DNA of 64,000 bases from PCRC01 sp017848435. Its GTDB lineage: Bacteria; Pseudomonadota; Gammaproteobacteria; Burkholderiales; Burkholderiaceae_C. The translations under genes were made by a program, and so were the position numbers. Shown in pieces: positions 27,834 to 36,636 of the stretch. Each line of letters opens with the position of its first letter. Within the stretch, counting starts at the first letter, position 1. A model generated the notes under the pieces. The model ran no database searches, had not been told where the DNA came from, and saw only the letters and a program-made list of their open reading frames with translations. The stretch is taken from the NCBI GenBank assembly GCA_965284315.1, contig OZ260072.1:1240001-1304000 (forward strand). Reading direction: 5' to 3'.

Positions 27834-29866
27834 ACCCGGCAGGCAACGTTCGTCACACCGGGCGGACAGCGCCTGCCTTCACGCCGCAAATCAGGCTCTA
27901 CCAGGATTGGCTGCGCGACCAGCGCGGCCTGGCATTTCCCGACTACCCGGCGCTCTGGCAGTGGTCGGTGGACGACCTCAGCGCCTTCTGGCAAAGCATC
28001 TGGGATTACTTTGACGTGCAGTCGCCCACGCCGCACAGCGCGGTGCTGGTGGAACGCACCATGCCCGGCGCGCGGTGGTTCCCGGGCGCACAGGTCAATT
28101 ACGCGCGGCAGGTGTTCCGGCACGTGGCGGCTGCCGAGGCCGCCGGTCAGCCCGCACTCATCGGCCGCAACGAGAAGGGCGTTCACCGCGAACGCTCGTG
28201 GCCCGAGCTGCAACGCCAGGCCGCGTCGCTGGCGCTGCACCTGAAAGCGCAAGGCCTGCAGCCCGGCGACCGGGTGGCCGCCTACCTGCCCAACATCCCC
28301 GAAGCGATGGTCGCGTTTCTGGCGGTGGTGAGCCTGGGCGGCGTGTGGAGCATCTGCGCGCCCGACATGGGCACGGCGGCCGTGCTCGACCGCTTCAAAC
28401 AGATCGAACCCAAGGTGCTGATCGCCTGCGACGGCGTGACCTACGGTGGCCGCGACATCGACCGCCGCGCGGTGCTGGCCGAGCTGCGCGCGGCGCTGCC
28501 CAGCGTGTCGCATGTGGTGGTGCATTACGAACTGAATGCTACAGAATCAATAGCTGAATCGGCAGATTTCACCAAGGCTTGTGGCCGAAATGATGCCGAA
28601 ACAGCGGCTTTTGAGCCACTCTGGCTGCCGTTTGACCACCCGCTGTGGATTGTGTATTCCAGCGGCACCACCGGCCTGCCCAAACCCATCGTGCATGGCC
28701 ACGGCGGCACCGTGCTGGTGGCGCTGGCGCTCAAGGTGCTGCACAACGACATTGGCTGCAGCTACGCGCCCAACTCGTTTGGCGAGCGCTACCACTGGTA
28801 CAGCTCCACCGGCTGGGTGATGTGGAACGCGCAGATGAGCGGCCTGCTGAACGGCACCACCTGCGTGCTGTACGACGGCAACCCCGGTGGCAGCAAAGAC
28901 AAACCCGACTGGACCACGCTCTGGCGCTTCGCCGCCGACCTCGGCGTGACCTTCTTCGGCGCCGGCGCCGCGTTCTACGCCAACTGCATGAAGGCCGGCG
29001 TCGATCTGTCCGCCATACCCGGGTTAAACCGCGTGCGTGCGCTGGGCAGCACCGGCTCGCCGCTGAGCGAAGACGCGCAGCGCTGGGGCACCGAACAAAT
29101 GGCCCGCGTGGGCGTGCCCAACATCTGGTGGTGCAACATCAGTGGGGGAACCGACTTTGCGGGCGCCTTCATCGGCGGCCACCGCGAACTCCCCTTGGTG
29201 CCCGGCGAAATGCAGTGCCGCTTGCTGGGCTGCGCGGTCGAGTCGTGGGACGAGCAGGGCGCGCCGGTCATTGGCGAGGTGGGCGAACTGGTCTGCACCG
29301 CGCCCATCCCGTCGATGCCGCTGTACTTCTGGGGCGACCAAGGCAACCAGCGCTACCTGTCGAGTTACTTCGACATGTACCCGAACGTTTGGCGCCACGG
29401 CGACTGGCTGAAGATCAGCGCCGACGGCGGCTGCACCATCTACGGCCGCTCCGACGCCACCATCAACCGCCACGGCCTGCGCATGGGCACCAGCGAGCTG
29501 TACAGCGCGGTGGAAGCGCTGCCCGAGGTGCTCGATTCCATGGTGGTTGATCTGGAATACCTCGGCCGCGAGAGTTACATGCCGCTGTTCGTCGTGCTGC
29601 GCGAGGGCCTGGTGCTGGACGACGCGCTCAGCGCCCGGCTCAACCAGGCCATCAAGACCGCGCTCAGCCCGCGCTTCGTGCCCAACGCGGTTTTCCAGGT
29701 GCCCGAGATTCCGCGCACGCTCTCCGGCAAAAAGCAGGAACTGCCGATCAAGAAATTGCTGCTCGGTCAGCCGATCGACAAGGTCGTCAACCGCGACGCG
29801 ATGGCCAACCCGGGGTGCCTTGGCTGGTATGTGGACTTTGCACAGCGCCGATCCGAAGCAGGCTAG
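27830..29866 (+). CDS. Acetoacetyl-CoA synthetase
   Basis: AMP-forming ligase activating acetoacetate to acetoacetyl-CoA, used in ketone-body and polyhydroxybutyrate turnover. The 678-residue protein has the adenylate signature YSSGTTGLPKPIVHGHGG and the C-terminal acylation-lysine region LSGKKQELPIKKLL. Start GTG overlaps the previous stop. Residues about 236-260 are encoded by repeat copy H; the reading frame remains open through the repeat. A GC-rich hairpin follows the stop. Confidence 0.93.
   Translation: MNPAGNVRHTGRTAPAFTPQIRLYQDWLRDQRGLAFPDYPALWQWSVDDLSAFWQSIWDYFDVQSPTPHSAVLVERTMPGARWFPGAQVNYARQVFRHVAAAEAAGQPALIGRNEKGVHRERSWPELQRQAASLALHLKAQGLQPGDRVAAYLPNIPEAMVAFLAVVSLGGVWSICAPDMGTAAVLDRFKQIEPKVLIACDGVTYGGRDIDRRAVLAELRAALPSVSHVVVHYELNATESIAESADFTKACGRNDAETAAFEPLWLPFDHPLWIVYSSGTTGLPKPIVHGHGGTVLVALALKVLHNDIGCSYAPNSFGERYHWYSSTGWVMWNAQMSGLLNGTTCVLYDGNPGGSKDKPDWTTLWRFAADLGVTFFGAGAAFYANCMKAGVDLSAIPGLNRVRALGSTGSPLSEDAQRWGTEQMARVGVPNIWWCNISGGTDFAGAFIGGHRELPLVPGEMQCRLLGCAVESWDEQGAPVIGEVGELVCTAPIPSMPLYFWGDQGNQRYLSSYFDMYPNVWRHGDWLKISADGGCTIYGRSDATINRHGLRMGTSELYSAVEALPEVLDSMVVDLEYLGRESYMPLFVVLREGLVLDDALSARLNQAIKTALSPRFVPNAVFQVPEIPRTLSGKKQELPIKKLLLGQPIDKVVNRDAMANPGCLGWYVDFAQRRSEAG
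28535..28608 (-). repeat. Dispersed palindromic repeat, copy H, inside acetoacetyl-CoA synthetase
   Basis: AATGCTACAGAATCAATAGC followed by TTTCACCAAGGCTTGTGGCC matches the family in the same orientation as copies E, F, G and I. It is read in frame as NATESIAESADFTKACG. Confidence 0.8.
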
Positions 29867-30367
29867 AAAAAGCCCCGGCCCTTGTCAGGGGGCCGGGGCA
29901 AGAGCGGTCAGAGAACCACGCCCGAGGAGAGAAGAGGGTGTCACAGCGCGAGACTGTCCTGAATGAATCAGAAGAGGTAGCAGGGCGTGCCCGGCTGTGA
30001 CGGAAACTGGTGGGGTGAATGTGTGCTTGCCATGGGTCTTATTAAGCGCCCGTGCCGCCGCTGCCATGGCACGAACAGGGGTTAAAAATCCACGCTGTTG
30101 CACGGCATGCCGCGCCCCGGCGGCGTCAAGATGCTGGGTTGGGCACGCAGCGCAGAGCAGAAAACCAGCGCCTTCGTTATAATCCGATGGATCGATTCGC
30201 TATCCGCTTCATGAATCGGCACGATCAAGCTGCCCCCTCAAGCCGCTCTTTTGCCCAAGCGCCAAGCGGGCCTCTGGCCAAATCGGCAACCACGCGCCGG
30301 CAGCAGCACCCCAGGGTGCCACCGCTTGGCCCGGCCCGCTATCCCCAATGAACAGGACCCCTCGTTA
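29867..30367 (+). promoter_or_regulatory. Intergenic region with terminator-like hairpin and infA leader
   Basis: About 500 bases without a convincing gene. A 9-bp hairpin at 29872-29899 (GCCCCGGCC/GGCCGGGGC) lies just after the acetoacetyl-CoA synthetase stop, without a T-tract. A TATAAT -10-like hexamer is at 30178-30183, about 190 bases before infA; no good -35 is visible. Several short overlapping ORFs have no supporting features. Confidence 0.5.
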
Positions 30368-30622
30368 ATGGCAAAAGAAGAACTGATTGAAATGAACGGC
30401 AAAGTGTCCGAAGTGCTGCCCGACTCGCGCTTCCGCGTGACGTTGGACAACGGCCACGAACTCGTCGCCTACACCGGCGGCAAAATGCGCAAGAACCACA
30501 TCCGCATCATCGCTGGCGACGCCGTGTCGCTGGAACTCTCCCCCTACGACCTGACCAAGGGCCGCATCACGTTCCGCCACATCGCGGGCCGTGGCCCAGC
30601 GCCGGCCGCACGCCGCCGCTAA
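30368..30622 (+). CDS. infA: Translation initiation factor IF-1
   Basis: S1-fold (OB) protein binding the ribosomal A site during initiation. An 84-residue protein starting MAKEELIEMNGKVSEVLPDS with the usual core GKMRKNHIRI, and a longer C-terminal tail (RGPAPAARRR) than the standard 72-residue protein. Betaproteobacteria commonly carry two infA genes, one in the ribosomal operon and one isolated as here. Confidence 0.95.
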   Translation: MAKEELIEMNGKVSEVLPDSRFRVTLDNGHELVAYTGGKMRKNHIRIIAGDAVSLELSPYDLTKGRITFRHIAGRGPAPAARRR

Positions 30623-30638
30623 AGCCCCGCGCGCCGCG

Positions 30639-31196
30639 CTACAGGGGGTGTTCGGTGTAGAACCGGCCCCCATGGAACAGCAGCGGCGCGGCGTCCGCCT
30701 GGTGGGTGCAGCGCAGCACCTCACCGACAAAAATCACATGGTCGCCTTCCTCGTAACGGCTGCGGTTGACGCACTCGAAGGTCGCCACCGCGCCCGCCAG
30801 TAGCGGCGCACCGCCCGCGCCGGGCGTGCTGTCCACCCCCACCCACCGATCTTGCACGCGGCTGGCAAAACGCTCGGCCAGCGTCTGCTGCGCCACCCCC
30901 AGCACGTTCACCGCGTAGTGGCTGCAGCCATGGAACGCCGCCAGCGCGCTGGCATTGCGCGACAGACTCCACAGCACCAGCGGCGGGTTCAGCGACACCG
31001 AGTTGAACGAGTTCACCGTCATGCCCAGCGGCGTGCCGTCCTCCAGGCGCGTGGTGACGATGGTGACGCCGGTGGCAAACATGCCCAAGGCGGCGCGGAA
31101 TTCGGGGGCACTGAAACCGGGCGGCGCGGCGCCGGGTGCGTCGGTGGCCAGCGCGCCAGCCACCAACGCATCGGCCGGGGAAACAAGAGCTTTCAT
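30639..31196 (-). CDS. Flavin reductase family protein
   Basis: A 185-residue NAD(P)H:flavin reductase-like protein with the core patterns FATGVTIVTTRLEDG, GMTVNSFNSVSLNPPLVLWS and HYAVNVLG, as in HpaC-type partners of two-component monooxygenases. Start chosen at 31196 (MKALVSPADALV). No monooxygenase partner is adjacent, so its oxygenase is elsewhere or it serves general flavin reduction. It is convergent with infA. Confidence 0.9.
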   Translation of the reverse strand: MKALVSPADALVAGALATDAPGAAPPGFSAPEFRAALGMFATGVTIVTTRLEDGTPLGMTVNSFNSVSLNPPLVLWSLSRNASALAAFHGCSHYAVNVLGVAQQTLAERFASRVQDRWVGVDSTPGAGGAPLLAGAVATFECVNRSRYEEGDHVIFVGEVLRCTHQADAAPLLFHGGRFYTEHPL

Positions 31197-31344
31197 CCGG
31201 CCATTATTGTGGAAGCCCGGCCACCGCGTTGGCACCCGCCCTATGCCTCTGGTCGCCGCTGGGACACAACCCGCACGCCGCGTCGCCAAGTTTTACACAA
31301 CGCCGGGGGGGCAGGGCGTCCGTGCTGGCCGACAATAGCGGCGC

Positions 31345-32313
31345 GTGACGACCGTTCCAGACCTGTTTTCCGACCCGTTATCCGGCATCCTGTGCCGCCT
31401 GCGCCAACTCGGTGCGCCCTGGCTGCTGCTGGCCGCGGGCCACGCCCATGCCGCCGCCCCCTGCGACGACTTCGTGCGCTGGCTGCCCGCCCTCAGCGCG
31501 GCCGACTGCCGCGACGCCCAGCTCCAGCCCGCCGAAGGCGCCCGTTCGGTGCGCGGCCAGCCGATCTACCAACGCGACGTGGCCGTGCCCGAGCCGCGCC
31601 TGCGGGTGCTGGTGGTGGGGGGCATGCACGGCGACGAGATGTCGGCGTCGGCCCTGGTGCTGCGCTGGCTGGCGCTGGCCCAGGCCGACCCGGCCGAGGT
31701 GAGCTGGCGCTTCATCCCGGTGCTCAACCCCGACGGGATGTTCCGCGCCACGCCCCAGCGCACCAACGCGCGCGGCGTGGACCTGAACCGCAACTTCCCC
31801 ACGCCCCACTGGCAGCGCGACAGCCGCGTCTACTGGGAGCAGCGCACCCGCAAAGACCCGCGCCGCTACCCTGGCCCGCGCCCGTTGTCAGAGCCCGAAT
31901 CGCGCTTCTTGCACAACGAGATGGGTCGTTTCCAGCCACACCTGATCGTCAGCGTGCACGCGCCCTATGGCCTGCTGGACTTCGACGGCCCGGCGGTCGA
32001 GCCACCGCGCCGCCTGGGCCGGCTGCACCTGGACCAGCTCGGCGTGTACCCCGGCTCGCTCGGCAACTACGGCGGCGTGCACCGCAGCATGCCGGTGGTG
32101 ACGATCGAACTCGCCAGCGCCACCGAACTGCCCCAAGCCGCCGACGTGGCCGCCATGTGGGCCGACCTGCTGGTCTGGATGCGCGAGCGTTTGCCGAACA
32201 TGGCGCCCGTGCCAGCGCCGTTGCCGGAGCCCGTCACCGTGCCGTGGACTGATCCGCTGCCCGAAACGCCCCGGGTCGCCCCAGTTTCAAGCGAAACCGA
32301 CCCTGGGCCCTAG
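31345..32313 (+). CDS. M14-family zinc carboxypeptidase (MpaA-like)
   Basis: A 322-residue peptidase. Zn ligands are in GGMHGDEMSA (His and Glu) and the His of SVHAPYG, and the catalytic Glu in TIELAS. The pattern RGVDLNRNFPT is typical of M14 enzymes related to murein peptide amidase MpaA. A hydrophobic N-terminal segment (LGAPWLLLAAGHAHA) suggests export. The start is GTG, with a hydrophobic export signal about 20 residues in. The 3' end runs into repeat copy D, which provides the last ten or so codons and the TAG stop. Confidence 0.85.
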   Translation: MTTVPDLFSDPLSGILCRLRQLGAPWLLLAAGHAHAAAPCDDFVRWLPALSAADCRDAQLQPAEGARSVRGQPIYQRDVAVPEPRLRVLVVGGMHGDEMSASALVLRWLALAQADPAEVSWRFIPVLNPDGMFRATPQRTNARGVDLNRNFPTPHWQRDSRVYWEQRTRKDPRRYPGPRPLSEPESRFLHNEMGRFQPHLIVSVHAPYGLLDFDGPAVEPPRRLGRLHLDQLGVYPGSLGNYGGVHRSMPVVTIELASATELPQAADVAAMWADLLVWMRERLPNMAPVPAPLPEPVTVPWTDPLPETPRVAPVSSETDPGP

Positions 32314-32347
32314 TAAAAGCTCGCAGTTTAGCTACAAAAACTGTAGC
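32283..32347 (+). repeat. Dispersed palindromic repeat, copy D
   Basis: Same family as A-C (AGTTTCAAGCGAAACCGACC, then GCTACAAAAACTGTAGC). It overlaps the C-terminal codons and stop of the M14 peptidase gene and ends three bases before the convergent gene's stop. Confidence 0.75.
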
Positions 32348-32349
32348 GT

Positions 32350-32910
32350 TCAGTGGGTGGTTTCGGCCAACGTTTCCAGCAGCGCCTGGGCTTTTTCTTC
32401 CGAATACCAGCCCTCGGCCCGGGCCAGCACCTCGCCGCTGCGGCTCAGCACCACCGCGTGCGGCTGGCGGGTGCTGGTCAGGCCGGCGGCGCGCACGAAC
32501 TGGTCACGGTCGGTGAACACCGGCACCATGCGGGCGCGGTCCTGGCGGTTGGGGTAGCGGGCGAGGAGAAACGCCTCCAGCGCCTCGCGGTGGCTGGCGT
32601 TGCCGGGGTCGTTCAGCACCGGCATGCGCAGCCAGGAAATGCCCGGTTCGTCCTGCAGGCGCAGGCCTTTCACCCAGCTGTCCAGGCCGAGCGCGTGCGA
32701 GCGGTCAAACCCAATCAGCGCCAGCGTGCGCTCGGCCCCCAGGTCTGCCGGCAATTGCAGGCGTTTGTGGTTCAGGTCTTTGGCCGCCAGCGGCGGCAAA
32801 CTGCCCATCACACTGCGCTCGCTTGGAAAACCGAGCGCCAGCGCGCACGCCAGCAGCACCGCTGCCAGCCAGAAAACGGCGTCTTTCCCGTGTTGAACCG
32901 AATAACCCAT
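32350..32910 (-). CDS. Membrane-anchored thioredoxin-fold-like protein
   Basis: A 186-residue protein with an N-terminal hydrophobic anchor (AVFWLAAVLLACALALGF). The soluble part has the order seen in YtfJ/ATP10-like thioredoxin-fold proteins: KRLQLPADLGAERTLALIGF, MPVLND, MVPVFTDRDQF, and PHAVVLSRSGEVLARAEGWY. No CxxC motif is present, so it is not a classical disulphide reductase. Start at 32910 with a GGGAG ribosome binding site. Divergent from a TetR gene, which may regulate it. Confidence 0.68.
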   Translation of the reverse strand: MGYSVQHGKDAVFWLAAVLLACALALGFPSERSVMGSLPPLAAKDLNHKRLQLPADLGAERTLALIGFDRSHALGLDSWVKGLRLQDEPGISWLRMPVLNDPGNASHREALEAFLLARYPNRQDRARMVPVFTDRDQFVRAAGLTSTRQPHAVVLSRSGEVLARAEGWYSEEKAQALLETLAETTH

Positions 32911-33059
32911 GGTCACACTCCCTGTGGTGGCGACACTGTGGCCTGCATGCAATTTCCGTGCAAGCACAAAAGTGTGACGGGGGGTGACCGGCGCAGACAT
33001 CGCGTCTACCGCGCAGACGCGGCGCCCAAAAAAAGACGGGCAAGGCTAAAATACACCCC

Positions 33060-33737
33060 ATGCGTCAAGCCACCGCCCCATTTTCCCTGCCCATTCCCCC
33101 CAGCGACGCCCAGGCCAGTGCTGCGGCCGCCACCTCCGCCCGCCTGTCGTTCCGTGAGCAGATGCTGCAGGCGCGGGAAGACGCCATCGTGTTGACGGTC
33201 AACCGCCTGCTGGCCGAAAAAGGCTTTGACGCGATGACGGTGGACGAGGTGGCCGCCTCGGTCGGCATTGCCAAGGCCAGCCTGTACAAACATTTCCCGA
33301 GCAAAGAGGCGCTCGCTGCCGCCGCCATGGTGCGCGTCATGCGGCAGGCGCAGGCCTTTGTGCGCACCGTGCCGGCCGACCTGCCGCCGCTGGACAAACT
33401 CAAAACCGTCGCCCGCTGGACCATGGCGCTGCAGCTCTCCGGCGAAATGCCCTCGCTGCCCAGCCACAACTCGTCGCTGCGCGCCACACTGATGGACACG
33501 CCCGACTACATCAACGGCCTGATGGACGTGAGCGACCAGCTCGGCGCCTGGATCGAGGCCGCCCAGGCCAACGGCTCGCTCAACCCCCAACTGCCCCCCA
33601 TCGCGGTGCTCTACACCATGTACGCCCGCGCCTGCGACCCGGTGCTGGAGTTCCTGAAGCTCGGCGGCCAGCACAGCGACGAGGCGATTGTGGAGCTGGT
33701 GATGAGCACCTGCTTCGACGGGCTCACCGCACGCTGA
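33060..33737 (+). CDS. TetR-family transcriptional regulator
   Basis: A 225-residue regulator with an N-terminal extension of about 40 Ala/Pro-rich residues, then the TetR helix-turn-helix (TVDEVAASVGIAKASLYKHFPSK without a gap, recognition helix ASLYKHF). The C-terminal ligand domain is not assignable. It is divergent from the thioredoxin-fold gene with 149 bp between them, a likely autoregulated and co-regulated region. Confidence 0.9.
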   Translation: MRQATAPFSLPIPPSDAQASAAAATSARLSFREQMLQAREDAIVLTVNRLLAEKGFDAMTVDEVAASVGIAKASLYKHFPSKEALAAAAMVRVMRQAQAFVRTVPADLPPLDKLKTVARWTMALQLSGEMPSLPSHNSSLRATLMDTPDYINGLMDVSDQLGAWIEAAQANGSLNPQLPPIAVLYTMYARACDPVLEFLKLGGQHSDEAIVELVMSTCFDGLTAR

Positions 33738-34638
33738 CGCAAAACCCCGGCCGGAACGTGGCCTGCTCGCCTTTTTTGGCGTAGCCCAGCGGGTTGGCCA
33801 CCACCCGGCAGCCCTGGCTCACGTAGTCGCTGGGGCAGTGCAGGTGGCCGTGCAGCCACAGGTTGGCCAATGGCAACAGGTCGTCCAGCGCGTTGCAAAA
33901 GCCGGCGGTGCCCGGCGTCATGCCGTAGCGCGGGTCGGCGCTCAGCAGGCTGGGCGCGAAATGCGTCACCACCACGGTGGTACCCTCAAACGGCTGCGCC
34001 AGCGCGCCGCGCAGCCACTGCTGGCAGACCAGCGCCTGTTCGCGCATGGTGTCGGCCAGAAACAGCGCTCCGTGGCGGGTGGTGGCGGCCTTGTGGAGGT
34101 AGTGGTTGGCGGCACGGTAGGCTTTCTCGCGCAGCTGCAGCTCCCGCGTCAGCGGGGTCACCGGGGCTGACAACGCGCCCGCCGCCTGCGCCGCCGTGGC
34201 CTTGCCCGACGGCACCGGCCGGGGCACGGCTTTGGCCTTGGGCACCGGCAGGCTGGCCAGTGCGTCGTAGTCGCTCCACAGCGTGGTGCCGATGAAGCGC
34301 ACCCCGTTGAGCACCAACGTCTCACGTTCCAGCCAGGTGATCTCCAGGCGCTCGCAGGTGGCGCGCAGCCGTGCGTGGGTGGCGTCAAAGTCCAGCAGGT
34401 CGTACTCGTGATTGCCGGGCACAAACAGCACAGGCACCGGCCAGCCCGCCAGGTCTTTGCGCGGTGAAAAACGCGACAGGCCAAAGTCGCCGTCGTCCAG
34501 CGCACCGGTCAGCCGCGAACCCTGCTGGTAAGAGCCAATGTCGCCCGCCAGCACCAGCACGTCGGCCTCCGGCGCGGGCAGGGGCACAAAGTCGGGGTGG
34601 GACTCAAGGTGCAGGTCAGACAGCAGCTGGATGTTCAT
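33724..34638 (-). CDS. Metallophosphoesterase
   Basis: A 304-residue calcineurin-like phosphoesterase. All metal-binding blocks are present: SDLHLES, GDIGSY, PGNHEYD, VVTHFAPS and HGHLH. Start chosen at 34638 (MNIQLLSDLH) because the first metal block follows at once. Its 3' end overlaps the convergent TetR gene by 14 bases. Natural substrate unknown (phosphodiester or phosphomonoester). Confidence 0.9.
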   Translation of the reverse strand: MNIQLLSDLHLESHPDFVPLPAPEADVLVLAGDIGSYQQGSRLTGALDDGDFGLSRFSPRKDLAGWPVPVLFVPGNHEYDLLDFDATHARLRATCERLEITWLERETLVLNGVRFIGTTLWSDYDALASLPVPKAKAVPRPVPSGKATAAQAAGALSAPVTPLTRELQLREKAYRAANHYLHKAATTRHGALFLADTMREQALVCQQWLRGALAQPFEGTTVVVTHFAPSLLSADPRYGMTPGTAGFCNALDDLLPLANLWLHGHLHCPSDYVSQGCRVVANPLGYAKKGEQATFRPGFCVSVR

Positions 34639-34773
34639 GTGCCGATTGTGCAGGGGCAGGGCGCCCATGCCCCGCGTGGTGGCCGCCATGCACAAGCGGC
34701 ATCAAGATCGCCTTGAAACCCTAGGGAAAACCCTTATTCTTCTACCAGGTCCACCCCGAAAGCCTTTGTGAAC

Positions 34774-34947
34774 ATGCTCTCCCGCCTTTTTTCCGCCCCA
34801 ACCACCACCGTGGCCGCCGAATTGCCCCCCACCGTGGGCATTGCCCAGCAGCTGATGGAACGCGCCGACGACCTCGGCAGCCGCCGCCCACGCGAAGCGC
34901 AGGAACTGCGCGACGCGGCCCGTGCCTTCCTGCGCGTGGTGCGTTAA
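34774..34947 (+). CDS. Small helical protein, 57 residues
   Basis: A short ORF encoding MLSRLFSAPTTTVAAELPPT, then a charged helical region (AQQLMERADDLGSRRPREAQ) and ending RAFLRVVR. It fills the gap between the metallophosphoesterase and pirin genes, with codon use like its neighbours. No strong ribosome binding site. No family recognised; could be chance, but the amphipathic composition favours a real protein. Confidence 0.5.
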   Translation: MLSRLFSAPTTTVAAELPPTVGIAQQLMERADDLGSRRPREAQELRDAARAFLRVVR

Positions 34948-34992
34948 GGCCTGCCGAGAAACGGCACAGCGCCGCTGTGCCACCATTGCGCC

Positions 34993-35895
34993 ATGAACGC
35001 CACCCTGATCACCGTCCAGCACCCGCGCCGCGTGGAGCGCCTCGTCACCGGCCAGCCCACACAAGACGGCGCCGGCGTGAAGCTGACCCGCGTGCTGACG
35101 CAAGACCTGCAGCAGCGGCTTGACCCGTTCCTGATGCTCGACAACTTCGCCAGCGACAAGCCCGAAGACTACGGCGCCGGCTTTCCGAGCCACCCGCACC
35201 GCGGTTTCGAGACCATCAGCTACATGCTGACCGGCCGCATGCGCCACAAAGACAGCGCCGGCCACGAAGGCCTGGTGTCCGATGGCGGCGTGCAATGGAT
35301 GACCGCCGGGCGCGGCGTGATCCACAGCGAAATGCCCGAGCAGCAAGACGGTGTGATGGAAGGTTTCCAGCTCTGGCTGAACCTGCCCGCCAAAAGCAAG
35401 ATGCAGCCACCCTGGTACCGCGACATCCAGCGCAGCGAGGTGCCCGAATTCACCACGCCCGAAGGCGTGACCGTGCGCGTCATCGCCGGCACCACCGTCA
35501 CCGCCAACGGCCGCGCGGTGCCCGGCGCGGTGCAGCGTGCCGACACCGAACCGCTCTACCTCGACCTGCACCTGCCCGGTGACGTGGGCGAGTTCAGCCT
35601 GCCCGTGCCGCGTGGCCACAACGCCTTTCTGTACGTTTACCGGGGCGCGCTGCAGGTGCTGGACGACACCGGCGAGGCCAGCCAGGTCCCGGCCCAGCGC
35701 ATGGCCATTCTTGGCAACAGCGGCGACGGCATCACCCTGCGGGCCGACCCCGCCAGCACCGAGCCACCGCGCGCGCTGCTGATCGCCGGCAAACCCCTCG
35801 GCGAGCCCATTGCCCAGTACGGCCCCTTCGTGATGAACACCCGCGACGAGCTGCTGCAGGCGGTGAACGACTTCCAGAACGGCCGCCTCGCCTGA
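34993..35895 (+). CDS. Pirin family protein
   Basis: A 300-residue double-cupin protein. The iron-binding block FPSHPHRGFETI and the downstream GVIHSEMPE match pirin/YhhW, some of which are quercetin 2,3-dioxygenases. The C-terminal cupin carries DGITLRADP and the typical GKPLGEPIAQYGPFVMNT. The physiological role in bacteria is unsettled. Monocistronic. Confidence 0.92.
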   Translation: MNATLITVQHPRRVERLVTGQPTQDGAGVKLTRVLTQDLQQRLDPFLMLDNFASDKPEDYGAGFPSHPHRGFETISYMLTGRMRHKDSAGHEGLVSDGGVQWMTAGRGVIHSEMPEQQDGVMEGFQLWLNLPAKSKMQPPWYRDIQRSEVPEFTTPEGVTVRVIAGTTVTANGRAVPGAVQRADTEPLYLDLHLPGDVGEFSLPVPRGHNAFLYVYRGALQVLDDTGEASQVPAQRMAILGNSGDGITLRADPASTEPPRALLIAGKPLGEPIAQYGPFVMNTRDELLQAVNDFQNGRLA

Positions 35896-36032
35896 AACCG
35901 GGCCCGCACCGCGTTCACCCAACTTTACGCGGCGTTCAGACACCGCGCACCGTGCAGATACATGCGCCGCCGACACTGCATTCAACCCGATGCCAATGTC
36001 TGTGTATTGGGGGTTTTTAAAAGGACTCTCGC

Positions 36033-36542
36033 ATGAACACCGTTCGCAAACCTCTCCAGGCCATCGCCCTCGCCAGCCTGCTGGCTGCCATGGGCGCCAG
36101 CGCCTTTGCGCAAACCGCTGCACCCGCAGCGCCAGCCGCCGCCACCGCACCGGCGGGCCCCGGCGGCCCACGTGACCACGCCGGCCGCCACGACCCGGCC
36201 AAGATGCAGGCGCACTTTGCCAAGCGCCAGGCCGAACTGAAAGCCCAGCTCAAGCTCACCGCCGCGCAGGAACCCGCATGGGCCCGCTTCACCAGCGCCA
36301 TCCAGCCACCCGCCAACTGGAAGCGGCCCGACCGCGCGGAGTTTGCCAAGCTGACCACGCCCGAGCGCATTGACAAGATGAAGGCCCTGCGCGCCGAACG
36401 CAACGCCCGGATGGACCAGCGCGCCGACGCCACCAAGACCTTCTACGCCGCGCTCACGCCCGAGCAGAAGAAGACCTTTGACGAGTCCACCCTGCGCTTC
36501 GGCCACGGCGGCAGACACGGCGGCGGTCACCACAAGGGCTGA
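36033..36542 (+). CDS. Periplasmic Spy-like protein (LTXXQ motif)
   Basis: A 169-residue protein with a signal peptide (cleavage near SAFAQ), an Ala/Pro linker and two LTXXQ-type motifs (LKLTAAQEPAW and LTPEQKKTF), the signature of the Spy/CpxP family of periplasmic chaperones and stress sensors. The His-rich tail (GHGGRHGGGHH) may bind metal. A terminator follows the stop. Confidence 0.88.
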   Translation: MNTVRKPLQAIALASLLAAMGASAFAQTAAPAAPAAATAPAGPGGPRDHAGRHDPAKMQAHFAKRQAELKAQLKLTAAQEPAWARFTSAIQPPANWKRPDRAEFAKLTTPERIDKMKALRAERNARMDQRADATKTFYAALTPEQKKTFDESTLRFGHGGRHGGGHHKG

Positions 36543-36609
36543 TGCCGCGGCGGCCTGGCCGCTGGCGTGAAGAAAATCCCCTCAAGGGCCTGCGCGTTCC
36601 GGACACCCC

Positions 36610-36629
36610 GGGCCACGCCGGCCCTTTTT
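36610..36629 (+). terminator. Short intrinsic terminator after the Spy-like gene
   Basis: Stem GGGCC/GGCCC with loop ACGCC, followed by five T residues. Confidence 0.65.
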
Positions 36630-36636
36630 GCATGCC

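Noticed and set aside
29867..30367. Short ORFs between the acetoacetyl-CoA synthetase gene and infA
   Set aside because: Several overlapping frames of 60-100 codons lack ribosome binding sites, domains or consistent codon use.
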